A DNA stretch of 64,000 nucleotides. Origin: Stromatinia cepivora (taxonomy: Eukaryota; Ascomycota; Leotiomycetes; Helotiales; Sclerotiniaceae). The stretch spans positions 868,001 through 932,000 of the forward strand of contig RCTD01000007.1 in NCBI GenBank assembly GCA_014898415.1, written 5' to 3'. The notes under the pieces are model-generated. The model saw only the letters and a program-made list of their open reading frames with translations. It made no database searches and had not been told where the DNA came from. The position numbers were made by a program, and so were the translations under genes. Positions 22,902-33,273 of this stretch are shown one piece after another. Positions within the stretch are counted from its first letter, which is position 1. Every line of letters starts with the position of its first letter.

Positions 22902-24506
22902 ATGTCAAACCTCCAAATGTCAAATGACCTTGCTGGCGGCAATCAGCCTGCTGAAAATGTCTTTCCAAATGTTGAATCCAATTCCTACAACGGCAGTGGG
23001 GCCCTAAATCTACCCACAGTCATGTCGGCCGGGGGGGGTTCCAAAGAAAAGTCCAATCTACCTTCCTCTGATGCATCGAGTGACAGAGTCGTCAAATGGG
23101 ACAAACCTACCGATCCAGAAAATCCAAAAGATTGGCCCATGACTCGAAAATGGGCTGCAACAACTGTGGTTTCCGCTTTCGCTTTCATCTCTCCCGTCGC
23201 ATCATCGATGGTAGCACCCGCATTGGAAGATATCGGTCGAGATCTCAATGTCCACAGTTCCGCCGTCAGAGCCCTCATGCTGTCTATCTTCCTCCTCGCT
23301 TATGCTCTTGGCCCTCTGGTCGTTGGACCCCTTTCTGAGCTCTACGGAAGAGTGCCAGTTCTTCAACTTTCAAATCTGTTCTTCTTGATATTTAATCTCG
23401 CCTGTGGATTTGCTCAAACAGGACCGCAAATGATTGTCTGTCGATTCTTTGCTGGTCTTGGTGGTTCAGCTCCGCTGAGTATTGGCGGTGGTGTTTTAGC
23501 GGACTGTTGGCATGCGGAACAACGTGGTCGGGCAATCGCTATTTATTCTCTTGCCCCTCTCCTTGGGCCGGCAGTAGGTCCAATAGCGGGTGCATTCATC
23601 ACTGGAAATACCACTTGGCGATGGATATTTTGGGCCTCGTCTCTTCTCTGTCTGGCCATTCAACTGATTGGTCTCTTATTTTTACAAGAGACCTATGCAC
23701 CCATACTACTTGAAAAGAAAGCTAAGAACCTTCGAAAAGAGACCGGTGATGATAGCTGGTATGTGGATGTACCAAAGGTGACAGCGGTTAACTGGTGGAG
23801 TAACGTTCGAGTATCGATCGCGAGACCATTTATCATGCTTGCTACTCAGCCCATTATCATCGTCATAGCAATCTACATGGCTTATCTCTACGGCCTTACA
23901 TATCTTGTTCTTTCATCTTTCCCTGGCTTATTTACCAACCCCGCTTATTACAACATGTCGACCGAGATGGGCGGTCTCAATTACATTGCTTTGGGACTTG
24001 GGTATCTCATGGGAGCAGAAATGACAGCCAGAATCAACGACTTCACATACAACCGACTGAAAAGACGAAATAATAACGTTGGAATTCCCGAGTTCCGAGC
24101 ACCAGTCATGATCCCTTGTTCTATTCTATTACCTATAGGATTTTTCTGGTACGGCTGGACAGCAGAAACACACCAACATTGGATTCTCCCTGATATCGGA
24201 GCTTTCTTTATCGCCATGGGTACCGTCTCTGGAATTCAAACTATGCAATCCTATGTTGTTGATGCCTATACTCGTTATGCTGCAAGTGGTATGGCAGCTG
24301 TTTTGGTCCTGCGTAGTCTTGCCGGGTTTGGATTCCCGTTATTTGCGCCTGCGATGTACAATGCGTTGGGATATAGTTGGGGAAATAGTTTACTTGCATT
24401 TGTGGCCATTGCTTTGGGTGTTCCAGCGCCCTACCTACTTTGGAAATATGGTGAAGCGCTGAGGGCGAAAAGTAAATTTGCGGCGGGAGATTTAACGGTG
24501 GGATAG
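22902..24506 (+). CDS. MFS drug:H+ antiporter-type transporter (DHA1-like)
   Basis: An intronless frame of 534 residues from the ATG at 22902; the frame also extends two codons upstream without an ATG. A polar N-terminal tail leads to the fungal DHA1 signature VVKWDKPTDPENPKDWPMTR. About twelve membrane segments follow. Visible motifs include motif A in GPLSELYGRVPVL after the second segment, GRAIAIYSLAPLLGPAVGP in the motif-C region, and RWIFWASSLLCLAIQLIGLL. The central loop is charged (LEKKAKNLRKETGDD). Relatives are plasma-membrane exporters of drugs, toxins or metabolites and sit in many fungal gene clusters. This one is more than 7 kb from the FSH-PKS locus with an AT-rich transposon island between, so I do not assign it to that pathway. 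Confidence 0.93.
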   Translation: MSNLQMSNDLAGGNQPAENVFPNVESNSYNGSGALNLPTVMSAGGGSKEKSNLPSSDASSDRVVKWDKPTDPENPKDWPMTRKWAATTVVSAFAFISPVASSMVAPALEDIGRDLNVHSSAVRALMLSIFLLAYALGPLVVGPLSELYGRVPVLQLSNLFFLIFNLACGFAQTGPQMIVCRFFAGLGGSAPLSIGGGVLADCWHAEQRGRAIAIYSLAPLLGPAVGPIAGAFITGNTTWRWIFWASSLLCLAIQLIGLLFLQETYAPILLEKKAKNLRKETGDDSWYVDVPKVTAVNWWSNVRVSIARPFIMLATQPIIIVIAIYMAYLYGLTYLVLSSFPGLFTNPAYYNMSTEMGGLNYIALGLGYLMGAEMTARINDFTYNRLKRRNNNVGIPEFRAPVMIPCSILLPIGFFWYGWTAETHQHWILPDIGAFFIAMGTVSGIQTMQSYVVDAYTRYAASGMAAVLVLRSLAGFGFPLFAPAMYNALGYSWGNSLLAFVAIALGVPAPYLLWKYGEALRAKSKFAAGDLTVG

Positions 24507-25187
24507 ATTTATTTTTCATGGATAGTGGACATCTGTTTCTGGGATAAAAGAGGCACAGAAGGTGCAATTAGTTTACATAGACCAAGTCCAAATTTTGTAT
24601 TTAGATAATCTTTTTCCTATCCAATAGCAGAAAATGCTACATCAAACAAATTGTGATTTAACATATTGATTATTTGTCTTTGTGAGAAATATCTTAAGTA
24701 ACGTTGGTCCATGAATCGCATATACCTCAAGATGAGGTACATACTTACTTACGATAGGGTTCTCCTGTGCTAAACATGGCACAATTTCAGGTGAGATAAT
24801 CCATACAGAACTCGAAAATGCAACCATACACAGCGTCTAACCGTGCAAACATCAGAGGAAAACTCCTAAGTCTTCTCCCCCTACTCACAATGAGGAAGTC
24901 AAAAGCAGCTGGAAACATGCGCACTTTGTAGCTAGAAAACAATGAAGATATATAATGGTATATAGTGGTATTTGTGGATAAAGTAAGCTCAAGTAGCAAT
25001 CGTGCATTATGCATTTAAGGTATATAAACATTAGAGAGAGACATCGGTTCTCATTCCGAATAAAAAAAGACGAGACGACAATCTGCCCCAAATCCCCTCC
25101 ATCACATAGCTCCAGCCCAAAATTCTATCTCCGCGGGAATTATCCCATCAGCCGCTCAAACAGCCTACATGCTCCATAACAGGGTAT
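24507..25187. other. Convergent intergenic region
   Basis: The MFS gene and the PEBP gene converge on this stretch. Only 3' ends are expected. The short minus-strand frames near 24640-25090 show no coding character. Confidence 0.35.
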
Positions 25188-25781
25188 CTAATTGCTCAAG
25201 AAAAAGTTTGCAGCAATGGGTTCCGCAAGCTTGGCCGTCTTTTGCCAATTATCCAAATCGTAACGCATGCGGAACCAATTACTGAGAGGCTTGCCATTAG
25301 CTGGAGCGTATTTCTTTCCATCAAAGTCCTCGGGTTGCTCGAACAAGTAGAATGAGTAGCGATGAGGATCACTTCCTGGCGGAGGAGCAGGCGCGATATA
25401 GTTGGCGATAAAAGGCGCGTCGGTAGTCAAGACGTTGTTGGCGCCGACCTTGTAGCCAGGTTGAATCCAATGTAGAATGGGACCGAGAACTTGAAGGGAA
25501 GGGAAAGGAGCATCGAGATCAAGCATCACTACCATGTAGGTTGCGGAGGGATTGGGGACAGCAAAGGAGAGCTCGGGTGCGGTCTGAGCTCCTGTGCAAA
25601 TGGTTAGTCTGTACTTGGCGAACTTGGCATGAGTTTGCGTGTGGAAAACTTTAAACTTACCAGCGCGGGGAATATATTGCTTGGTTGTGATTGCTTTGCC
25701 ATTGTATGCGACGCCTAATACCTTGGAGGGATCTTTTTCGATGGCGGCGAGGGCACGCTTTACGGATGCGTTGGTAGGCAT
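25188..25781 (-). CDS. Phosphatidylethanolamine-binding protein (PEBP/TFS1-like)
   Basis: The best model is 174 residues from the ATG at 25781, with a 69-nt intron at 25660-25592 (donor GTAAGT, CTAAC branch point, acceptor CACAG). The intron length is a multiple of three, so the genomic frame reads straight through. An in-frame ATG at 25883 would add 34 residues rich in Ser, Arg and Leu, possibly a mitochondrial or secretory extension. The PEBP ligand-site motif is visible in ATYMVVMLDLDAPFPS, followed by LGPILHWIQPGY and PPPGSDPHRYSFYLFEQP, which holds the PEBP GxHR-like motif. Family members bind phospholipid head groups and, in yeast, inhibit carboxypeptidase Y and modulate Ras signalling. 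The C-terminus (LAEPIAANFFLSN) is complete. Confidence 0.92.
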   Translation of the reverse strand: MPTNASVKRALAAIEKDPSKVLGVAYNGKAITTKQYIPRAGKFKVFHTQTHAKFAKYRLTICTGAQTAPELSFAVPNPSATYMVVMLDLDAPFPSLQVLGPILHWIQPGYKVGANNVLTTDAPFIANYIAPAPPPGSDPHRYSFYLFEQPEDFDGKKYAPANGKPLSNWFRMRYDLDNWQKTAKLAEPIAANFFLSN

Positions 25782-26503
25782 GGTTGTGGAATTGAGCCTG
25801 AAGCTTCTGCAGTATGGAGCAGTAGGAATGGAAGTGGGAATGCCAAAACGAGTATTGTCAGACAACAGACAAGACAAAGACAAGCAAGTACGAGGTCAAA
25901 GGCTCAAGGTGGGTGAATGGCTTTTTACTTAGTAATAAAGTGTGTGAGCAGACCTTACAGGATGAGAAATAGAGGAGAAAGATACATCCGCGTGTAGATG
26001 AGGGTTAAAATCAGTGAAAGTGTTACCCACCCTTTGGCTTACACCGGACTCGATTGTTTTCCGAGTCACGCAATCTAAATTATCTAATAAATTTATTCCC
26101 GTGTTTAATCCAATGAATCCAATGTTGACTTGTTTATTCCTGCGCTTTGATAATCTAATCTGGTTAACGCTTGCCGAGTCTAGTCGTTATTGGTACAAAT
26201 ATGCGACGATTCGGACATAAAGAGACACGTAGATGCCGATGATTCATCTAATCTAAAATACTAGTGATATAATTTAATTTATACCCCAGAGGAAGGAGTT
26301 ATGCACTTGCATTGCATGTATAGAATTCCATGAATAATAATCTCATTGATCTACCTTGGCACTAGCACTAGCACTAGCACTAGCACTATTTATGATAAGA
26401 CGTGTATGTGCACGTTTACCCAGCGATCTCCCCTCATTAAGCAAACTTTCTTTGAAGATTTTCCACCACGAGACGAAGGTCAAAAAATCAACAACTTGAC
26501 AAA
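25782..26503. promoter_or_regulatory. Divergent promoter region with CACTAG repeat
   Basis: This lies between the leftward PEBP gene and the rightward EthD gene. A CACTAG tandem of nearly five units lies at 26360-26388, about 115 nt upstream of the EthD start. Nothing else is recognisable. Confidence 0.4.
26360..26388. repeat. CACTAG microsatellite
   Basis: Just under five tandem copies of the hexanucleotide CACTAG lie in the promoter region of the EthD-like gene. Confidence 0.85.
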
Positions 26504-26865
26504 ATGCCCGTAACGTTCACAGTAGGTGATTTTGGGTTCCCAAATTCTATAGAAAAATACTTAATATAAAGCAGAATCTCTACGACCACGATGCCGAATT
26601 AGACGTCGACTATTACCTCAATGTTCATATGCCACTAGTCGCCAAATTACTCGGTCCTTCAGTCATCATATCCTGGACGCTATGGAAACTGCCCGACAAT
26701 AGCCCGTTCTCTTACGAAGGTGCTGTAACTTGGGCTAGTATTGAAGCCCGGGATGCTGCTTTGAAGACCAAAGAAGGCATTGAATGTAAAGCGGATTTAC
26801 AAAACTTCGTAAAGAAACCAGCGATGGTGCTGTTGCGACAGGAGGTCGGTTCGGGAAAGGCTTGA
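26504..26865 (+). CDS. EthD-domain dimeric alpha-beta barrel protein
   Basis: Two exons, 26504-26521 (MPVTFT) and 26575-26865, encode about 102 residues. The intron has a GTAGGT donor and a GCAG acceptor. The sequence is a small ferredoxin-like barrel of the EthD family: the hallmark LDVDYYLNVHMPLVAKLLG is followed by WTLWKLPDNSPFSYEGAVTW and a C-terminal KPAMVLLRQEVG. EthD proteins are named from ethyl tert-butyl ether degradation in bacteria. In fungi similar small proteins occur as stand-alone genes and in polyketide clusters, some as decarboxylases or cyclases. The Y-x4-H pattern in the first helix is the usual functional pair. The gene lies over 5 kb from the FSH gene with an AT-rich island between, so a link to the PKS is possible but not shown. 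Confidence 0.85.
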
Positions 26866-27528
26866 ATTTTGGTACATGCTGTCAGCGGCTGATTTTGACT
26901 GGGATCGGACTTTTTCGGACTCCTTTTTCCCAAAAGTTTTTGGTGGATGTGCATTTCGTCATGGATGTAAGAATTTAGCGAGGAAATATTATGCTCCAGA
27001 CTCCACCTACAATGCTGTCAATCCTTCAATAAGCTACGATGTACCTGCTTTACCGCACAGTGAGGAAGGCTAATTTCACTAATAGAAGCTTGATTACGGA
27101 AGGAAGCAGGAAGCAAGAAGCCTGATTAAGTGGCGTGATTACCGTGGAAAATATGGGCATACCTAGAAGGCTTGGTAAGAAAGCTTGTTTGAACAGCAAT
27201 AAAGTTTAAATAATACTCTGTAATAATTTTGTGATTGTGATTCATGAAGCGAGTGTAAATAGTTTGTTTGCCGAACTTTGCACACTATACAACATACATG
27301 GCAGTGATCTTTTTGCCCCGTGAAGTTCTACGGATTAATCTTCCAACAGCAATCCATATCCTCATAGATATCGATAGACAAAATTAGCTGATTTGTTTTG
27401 TCTTGAAGTTGTGTGGATGAGATACCCATTTTCACAAGCCTCAAACCCACTTTAGCATCCACTCCCCACGAATATCAGCGCAGAGCAGTCGCTAGAAGGG
27501 TCTCCACTAAAACAAAGCTGCAGCCATC
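26866..27528. other. Intergenic region before the AT-rich island
   Basis: No gene is supported. It holds the 3' end of the EthD gene and leads up to the left terminal repeat of the 2.2-kb element. Confidence 0.35.
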
Positions 27529-27825
27529 TGTTACAGGACATTGCGCAATATAGGGATTCCGAAATCAACTTAGCTCATTCATAAATATACTATATTGCGA
27601 AATGAACTAATTAATACCGAAATAATTAAGAATAAAGGTATTCACAAATAAACCAAATACATTCACAAATAAACTAAATTCATATAAAATAAATATTCAC
27701 AATATACTAAGTTCATTGTGAAATAAACTAATACATATATTAATAAAATCTTTTAAATATATCAATTCATTATTATTTACTTCTTCTATATAAAAATAAA
27801 ACTACAATTTCATTATTATTACTAC

Positions 27826-27973
27826 TATTACGGCGCGAGTATGGGTCTTAGATAATACGATGATATTCTATATAAAAGAGAAGAAGATATTAAAAAGAGC
27901 GCCGACTATATGAGGAATGGATGCCTGAGGCATCTATGCAGACTAGCTAGGGGCGGGTAGTGAACCCGTGACA
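27826..27973. repeat. Possible degraded solo LTR or retroelement fragment
   Basis: This is a GC-richer island inside the AT-rich element. It starts TATTACGG and ends CCGTGACA. If the start is a RIP-altered TGTCACGG, the two ends are inverted complements of LTR type. Flanks ACTAC and ATTAT differ only by C-to-T changes. The case is suggestive only. Confidence 0.35.
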
Positions 27974-28258
27974 ATTATTTTCAATTTCATCATTATTATT
28001 CTTATCTCTATTAATTTTTTTTTCTTTTAATAATAATATCTTTTCCATCCGTAATACCAAACTAATAAAATATTTATAATCAAAATCATTATTAATATAA
28101 TAATAAACTAAACATTTTTGTTTATTCTTGAAACAAATATACTAATAAAATCAAAAACCTCTTTATTAAAAAAATAATAATATATAAAATATCGATTATA
28201 TACTTCTCGAAATAAATATTCTCTTTGAAATATATATTTTGTAATCGTAGAATCCTTG

Positions 28259-28568
28259 TGTCACGGAAAGCCTTGCGATCCCCTGTATCCTACGAAGGAT
28301 CAAGGGTATACTTTCCAATCGGAATGAAGGATCTTCTAGACCTTACCAATCTCTCCGATTGACAAGGTGATCCTGATATACTAGTAAATAAAGGTCTAGC
28401 CTAATCGAGGTACTCATCAACTAGATAATTATTTATTTATTCTATATATACAGCCCTCGATCTATATGATTAAGGGCAAATCATTCAATTCTATTCATTC
28501 TACCAATCACATGTACCACCTATTCCCCGATCTCTGAAAGTGCTCTGTAGTCATACTATCCCGTAATA
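28259..28568. repeat. Probable solo LTR (310 bp) nested in the AT-rich element
   Basis: It begins TGTCACGG and ends CCGTAATA, which equals CCGTGACA after two RIP-type transitions. It is flanked by CCTTG on the left and ACTTG on the right, resembling a 5-bp target duplication with one mismatch. It contains a TATA-like run (TATATATACAGCCC) and is much less AT-rich than its surroundings. This fits a solo LTR of a Gypsy-type element; no internal retroelement sequence remains. Confidence 0.55.
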
Positions 28569-29726
28569 ACTTGATATTATATTTATTGGAAATCACGTAT
28601 TTCAAGATGATAAATCTTATAATTTGAAAGTAATAACTCGAAGACTATAATAGAATAAGTAATTATGAAGTTATAATAATAATATAAGATTGTATAAAGA
28701 TATTATATTGTATACAATTAATAATATTGAATAATATTCGGATTCAGATTCTTAATCTTCAATATTAAAAATATAATCTTCCTATATACCCTTTTCGAAT
28801 TCTTTTATATATCAATACTTTATTCTTATTTATCGATTTAAATAAAAATTTATCATTCCAATTATCTTGATTAGTATCATAAAAGTTCTTTATTTGAATA
28901 CCTCTAGTATTCGACTAATTAGATTTCTTTATTTGAATACCTCTATATCGATAATTTCGATCATAATACGAATAATATCATATAATCGTAGTACGAATCA
29001 TATGATTGTAATATTAATAGTATTATATGAATTCGAATATAACATTTGAAGATTCATAATGATTTGTGAATTTTATATTAAAGAATATAAAGAAAATATG
29101 AAATTTCTTTAAATTTATTAAAATATTATTATTTTATTAAAAAGAGATATTTTTCTTAAAAATATTAATTCTTTTTTTTAATTAATATTTTTAAGTGTTT
29201 AAAATGATATTTATTAAATTGCAATAATATTCTTTTTAGAATATTACTTTAAAAATAAAATCCTTAAAATATAAACAAATTCTATATCATATATAAACAT
29301 TTAAACATTCCTTCGATTTATAAACAGAATCATTGATCATTATATTGAAATTAATATAAATATTATATAAAAAAGATTCGAAATTTAAATTAGAAATTTA
29401 AATTTAAATTTGAACAATGAAATTGATTGACATTTTGAATAATAGAATAAATAGTATAATAAATTGAAAAAGAAATGATTGAAAATATAATAAAAATTTA
29501 TTAAATTAAAATGATATAAATATTTAGGGCATTTGCAACTATACTAGTTCATTTACAAATACCCTCATTTTTATTTAAACAAAGTGCATTGAAGAATGAA
29601 CTAGCTCATTCTAAAATTAAGTTTATTGGCAAATAAGCTAGCTCATTTCCTAATAGGCTAGTCTATTCCGGAATCAATGTAGCTCATTTCGGAATCCCTA
29701 TATTGCGCTATGTCCCGTAACACATC

Positions 29727-30166
29727 TACGGAGGTTGATGGGGTAAGTATTGTAAGACATTTTTTACCCACATATCGCTGTTTTTCCTGTCTTTTGATGC
29801 TGCTTTAAACAACTTGAATAGATATTGAGCTGTTCTCCTTTCAAATTTCGAATTTTGAAAATCTTGATTGTATTTCGAAGATTTCAATAAAATCTCAACA
29901 ATTTGATGATTTTGAAGTTTTTAAAGTTTGTATAACCTTTTTTAATAATTTTAGAATAGATTTTTGAATAAAAAATTAATGATTTTGAATGATTTTGAAT
30001 GATTTTGAATAAATAATTGAGAATTTACAATACTTTAATCACTTAGATTTCACCATACAAATTTTCAATCAGCGTAATGATATTATTGGTCAAAGCCCCT
30101 GTCTGTGGAACCAAGCACGGTCATTTTTTGGTGTGTCTTACAATACTTACCCCCTCAACCTCCGTA
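29727..30166. mobile_element. 440-bp MITE, copy 1 (TA-flanked, Tc1/mariner-like)
   Basis: Left end TACGGAGGTTGATGGGGTAA and right end, inverted, TACGGAGGTTGAGGGGGTAA, with about 33 bp of terminal inverted repeat. TA at each tip is consistent with a TA target duplication. The interior is AT-rich, holds three tandem GATTTTGAAT units near 29980-30010 and has no coding capacity. A second copy of exactly the same length lies at 40771-41210. This copy sits 4 bp from the right end of the 2.2-kb element. Confidence 0.85.
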
Positions 30167-31879
30167 TTCATACCACAGGGGTTCACAACGCTTCAAATTA
30201 AGCTTAATCTTATCATGACAGAATGTAACCTTTTTATCATGTCAAATGTCAAGCTGTGTGCTACTTTTCCTCGCGTTTCAGTGGTAGGACTGGGTACCAA
30301 CTGGAGCACCATTATTTCTAGAGTTGTCCCGATTGAGTTGCTTGCATACGGGCACTCAAAGGTAATATTTTGTGAGTGAAACATATCTGACGTGAGACGG
30401 GCGCCGGATGTAGCTGTTTGATAGCTCTAATCGACCTCATATTGCAGATGTTCAGCCTGGAATACGATGTAAGTGGACGGGACGTCCGCAAGGCCGCATT
30501 AATGTGAGCTTATCTTCGTATATTTATCAATGACCGATTAATCTCTCATGTAAACCATGAATATCATACGCGTCGCTCATTAACCTCAGTTTGAACCCAT
30601 AAAAGCTTGATCGACTGATCAGCCGTTAATCTGTGCCAACTGCCAAGGCTTCGGGACTGGGGGGTTTCAAGGGGTCCCGCCATTGCGAGGACTGTAGTCT
30701 TTTGGCTCCATTTTTTTTTCCCGAAGATCAGACAATTTAGTTCAACAACGGTAAGTGGGTACGGAGAGTCCACTACAATAACAGTCATTTCCGGGGTGGG
30801 GAGAAAGCCAGCCGCAGTTCCATATAGCGCTTTACGCCCCACGCTCCCTGCCGCTTTGCCCGCTGCCGACATCTTAGTTCCCATTATTTCCGCCCAAATC
30901 TTCAAAAGTCTAGATTAGTCACTGTTTCGTGTATTAGAGCGCCTTTTCGCTATGTGATGGCGTTCCATTCTAGTCTTTTCGTTGCTTGTAAAAACACAGA
31001 AGAGTAGCGATTCTCATTCTTGGCATGATCCAATTTACATACATCTTTCATTCATCTACGTGTTCTTCAAGGAAGTATACCAAAAGTTCGCAAGTGCTTA
31101 CGAAAAGTCGTGGGTCCAACAGTTGGCTTTTGAGATTAGACGCCGGAAATACACGAAGGAACCTGTGCATACATCGTGGTAAGGAAGTTGAAAGCACTTT
31201 TCCCGTTGATCATCCCATCTCTGAAGGCATGAAGACACGGGTGGTTGGGAGATAGTAGAGCATAGTGGTGTGATCCAAGCGGTGCTTATTTCTGAAGTGG
31301 CGTTGAAGCAATTGCGTGGCCAAGCGGCCAAGCGGCCAAGCGATCGATCTGCATTTGGTGAAGAACATGGCGGTAGGGTATATACCCGAAAATTAACAAG
31401 AGTCTGCGGGAAGATAAGCTTGTTTGCCATCCAGTCTTGGCATCAGGGGAGGTGTATGCACTTGTCAGCCATGCATGCAGCACGTTGAAGAGTTTCATAT
31501 AACTCACTTTGTTTTAATTGTTCAGGGTCGATGCGCTGTGTCATCGCTTACGATAGATTACGAGCTATTGAGAGTCAATGTCTATGGTGGCTCATAGGGA
31601 TCGTGATCCTTGCATATATTGTGCTGATGTACTTCATATCATGACATCGATATTGTATCGGCTGCGGCCAACTACGGCCTGATAAAGCACGAAGTATCCA
31701 CTGCGTTGTGATAGCCATGACGCTGGCTTGCCTGGCCAATACGCTTTCCCTAAGGAGTTTGAGTAAGGTTGCATCCGCATTCGCTAACCCTATTGTATAT
31801 ATATGCATGTTCATGTTCCCAGTGTTCCAGACGAGCAACACTAGAGCAATCCCATCAAACACATACTATTATCTTCAAC
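30167..31879. other. Intergenic region upstream of the FSH hydrolase gene
   Basis: No gene is supported; the open frames here (for example 30564-30905 minus and 31098-31430 minus) have no recognisable content. Three tandem GGCCAAGC units lie at 31318-31341. The FSH promoter should be at the right end, where a TATATATA run at 31796-31803 lies about 80 nt upstream of the start codon. Two CGGCC elements sit near 31660-31680, a core that Zn2Cys6 factors can recognise; this is inference. Confidence 0.4.
31318..31341. repeat. GGCCAAGC tandem triplet
   Basis: Three perfect 8-bp units in the upstream region of the FSH hydrolase gene. Each contains GGCCAA, and the third runs into CGATCGATC. The function is unknown. 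Confidence 0.8.
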
Positions 31880-32692
31880 ATGACTGTCAACATACCCTCA
31901 ACCGTCACCCTAGGCGACCTTCATCTGCCCCGCATTCTTTGTCTTCACGGCGGGGGTGTCAACGCTCAAGCTTTCCGCCTTCAATGCCGGGGTTTGTTTC
32001 GAGCTCTCAACGGCACATTCAGACTCGTTTTTCCTGATGCGCCCTATCTATCACCCGCCGATCCTGGTGTTTTACCCACCTACGCTCACTTACAGCCATT
32101 TCGTCGTTGGCTACGATGGAGACCCGAGCAACCCAATCCTGGACCTGACGCCATCTGTGATGACCTTGACATGACTTTGAAAGAAGCAATGGATGGCGAT
32201 GACGCCCTTGGTGCCACTGGTGACTGGGTTGCTATCATGGGCTTCAGTCAAGGCGCCAAACTTGCTGCTAGTTTACTGCTTCGTCAACAGCTTCGTGCGG
32301 AGAAGCTGGGTCAAGCTAAAGCTGGCTCGGATTTCAAATTTGCCATCCTTTTGGCCGGTCGTGCTCCTTTGGTGGCGCTAGATCCGTTGCTTACGGACTC
32401 GCTCGCACTAGCTGATGCTGATGAATTGACTACTGGGGCCTTTGCTCAAGTCACCGGCTCGTTCCTTCAAGGATCAGATCATGTTCTGACACTTCCTACT
32501 CTGCATGTCCATGGATTGAAAGACCCAGGCATTGCTAATCATCGCCGGCTTCTCAAAGACTTTTGCAAGGCAGGGACAACTCGACTGGTGGAGTGGGGTG
32601 GTGATCATCGTGTAGTAATTCAAGCTGCAGATGTTGCTGTTGTTTCGAACGAGATTCTGGCGATGAGCAAGCAGACGGGTGTAATACCTTAA
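31880..32692 (+). CDS. FSH-family serine hydrolase (probable trans-acting partner of the PKS)
   Basis: An intronless 270-residue alpha/beta hydrolase of the FSH1 family. The start is the ATG at 31880 (MTVNIPSTVTLGDL); the frame extends upstream without support. The oxyanion region is ILCLHGGGVNA, the nucleophile elbow MGFSQGAKLA (Ser about 123), the acid HGLKDPG (Asp about 215) and the base WGGDHRV (His about 243), so the triad is intact. FSH proteins in fungal polyketide clusters, such as LovG and CitA, hydrolyse or edit thioester-bound polyketides. This gene is the nearest neighbour of a PKS that has no release domain, on the same strand, 580 bp upstream. A role in offloading that polyketide is therefore the leading inference. 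A general esterase role cannot be excluded. Confidence 0.9.
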   Translation: MTVNIPSTVTLGDLHLPRILCLHGGGVNAQAFRLQCRGLFRALNGTFRLVFPDAPYLSPADPGVLPTYAHLQPFRRWLRWRPEQPNPGPDAICDDLDMTLKEAMDGDDALGATGDWVAIMGFSQGAKLAASLLLRQQLRAEKLGQAKAGSDFKFAILLAGRAPLVALDPLLTDSLALADADELTTGAFAQVTGSFLQGSDHVLTLPTLHVHGLKDPGIANHRRLLKDFCKAGTTRLVEWGGDHRVVIQAADVAVVSNEILAMSKQTGVIP

Positions 32693-33273
32693 GCAGTCAA
32701 GCAATCAAGCATTCAATCTTTTCTCCTTGTAGATAAGTTAGATTACCACAAATGGAACATCTTTCCGTATTTCAACCCTACTTGTGATGTTTTTTAGATT
32801 CTAGAGCTCAAGCTGGTAAAAGCACGTGTATAGATGGATGTTTGGGTGTAACATAGAGATAGACGATCGGTTGATGAGCTTACCAGCTCTCCGTTTCTTT
32901 GATTGGTATGCTCGAAGAGGAAAATATTAGAGAATTTCCGTGTACCCTGTAATACCCGCAATGGGGGACATGCAGCTTCAACGGTAGTGTGCTGTCGAAA
33001 GATTCTTGCTTATCTACATAAATACCCTGGTCGCTGCAGGTAGCTTATGTGTTTGGTATCCACCATGTACTAGGCTAAGTAGATCTACAATTTTGATATC
33101 AAACTCACCTGATGGGAATACGTGTTTGAGCAACCAGTAGCATGTGTTGAATTGTATTGGAATCCTCACTCTCGAAGTTTATATATTGCTGCTCGGCGCA
33201 TCGTCACTCAAATTTTCCTTGATCAAGAAACCACCTTATACAACTTTTTAAATCTTTCAAAAATCCGCACACA
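32693..33273. promoter_or_regulatory. FSH terminator and PKS promoter region
   Basis: This 580-bp gap lies between two genes on the same strand. A TATA-like TTTATATATTGC lies at about 33179-33190, about 85-95 nt upstream of the PKS start codon. No obvious paired CGG site was found. Confidence 0.4.

Larger units (their letters stand above)
27529..29722. mobile_element. AT-rich 2.2-kb element with terminal inverted repeats
   Basis: The left end reads TGTTACAGGACATTGCGCAA and the right end is its inverted counterpart, ending in GTAACA. Nearly all of about 35 terminal bases match. CATC lies immediately outside both ends (27525-27528 and 29723-29726), a possible 4-bp target duplication. The subterminal regions carry repeated motifs such as ATTCACAAATAAAC and AAATGAACTA. 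The interior is extremely AT-rich with no long open frame, as expected for a RIP-degraded or non-autonomous DNA element. It also holds two GC-richer islands that look like retroelement ends. The superfamily cannot be assigned from the terminal sequence alone. Confidence 0.75.

Noticed and set aside
22902..24506. MFS transporter as part of the polyketide cluster
   Set aside because: It lies over 7 kb from the FSH gene, with two unrelated genes and an AT-rich transposon island in between. Its family is common outside clusters.
27529..29722. The 2.2-kb element as an LTR or full retrotransposon, because it starts TG and ends CA
   Set aside because: The ends are long inverted repeats rather than direct repeats, and no reverse-transcriptase, integrase or primer-binding sequence is visible.
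30564..30905. Minus-strand frame of 113 codons between the MITE and the FSH gene
   Set aside because: No conserved-looking segment, no intron pattern and no promoter logic. It looks like a chance frame.
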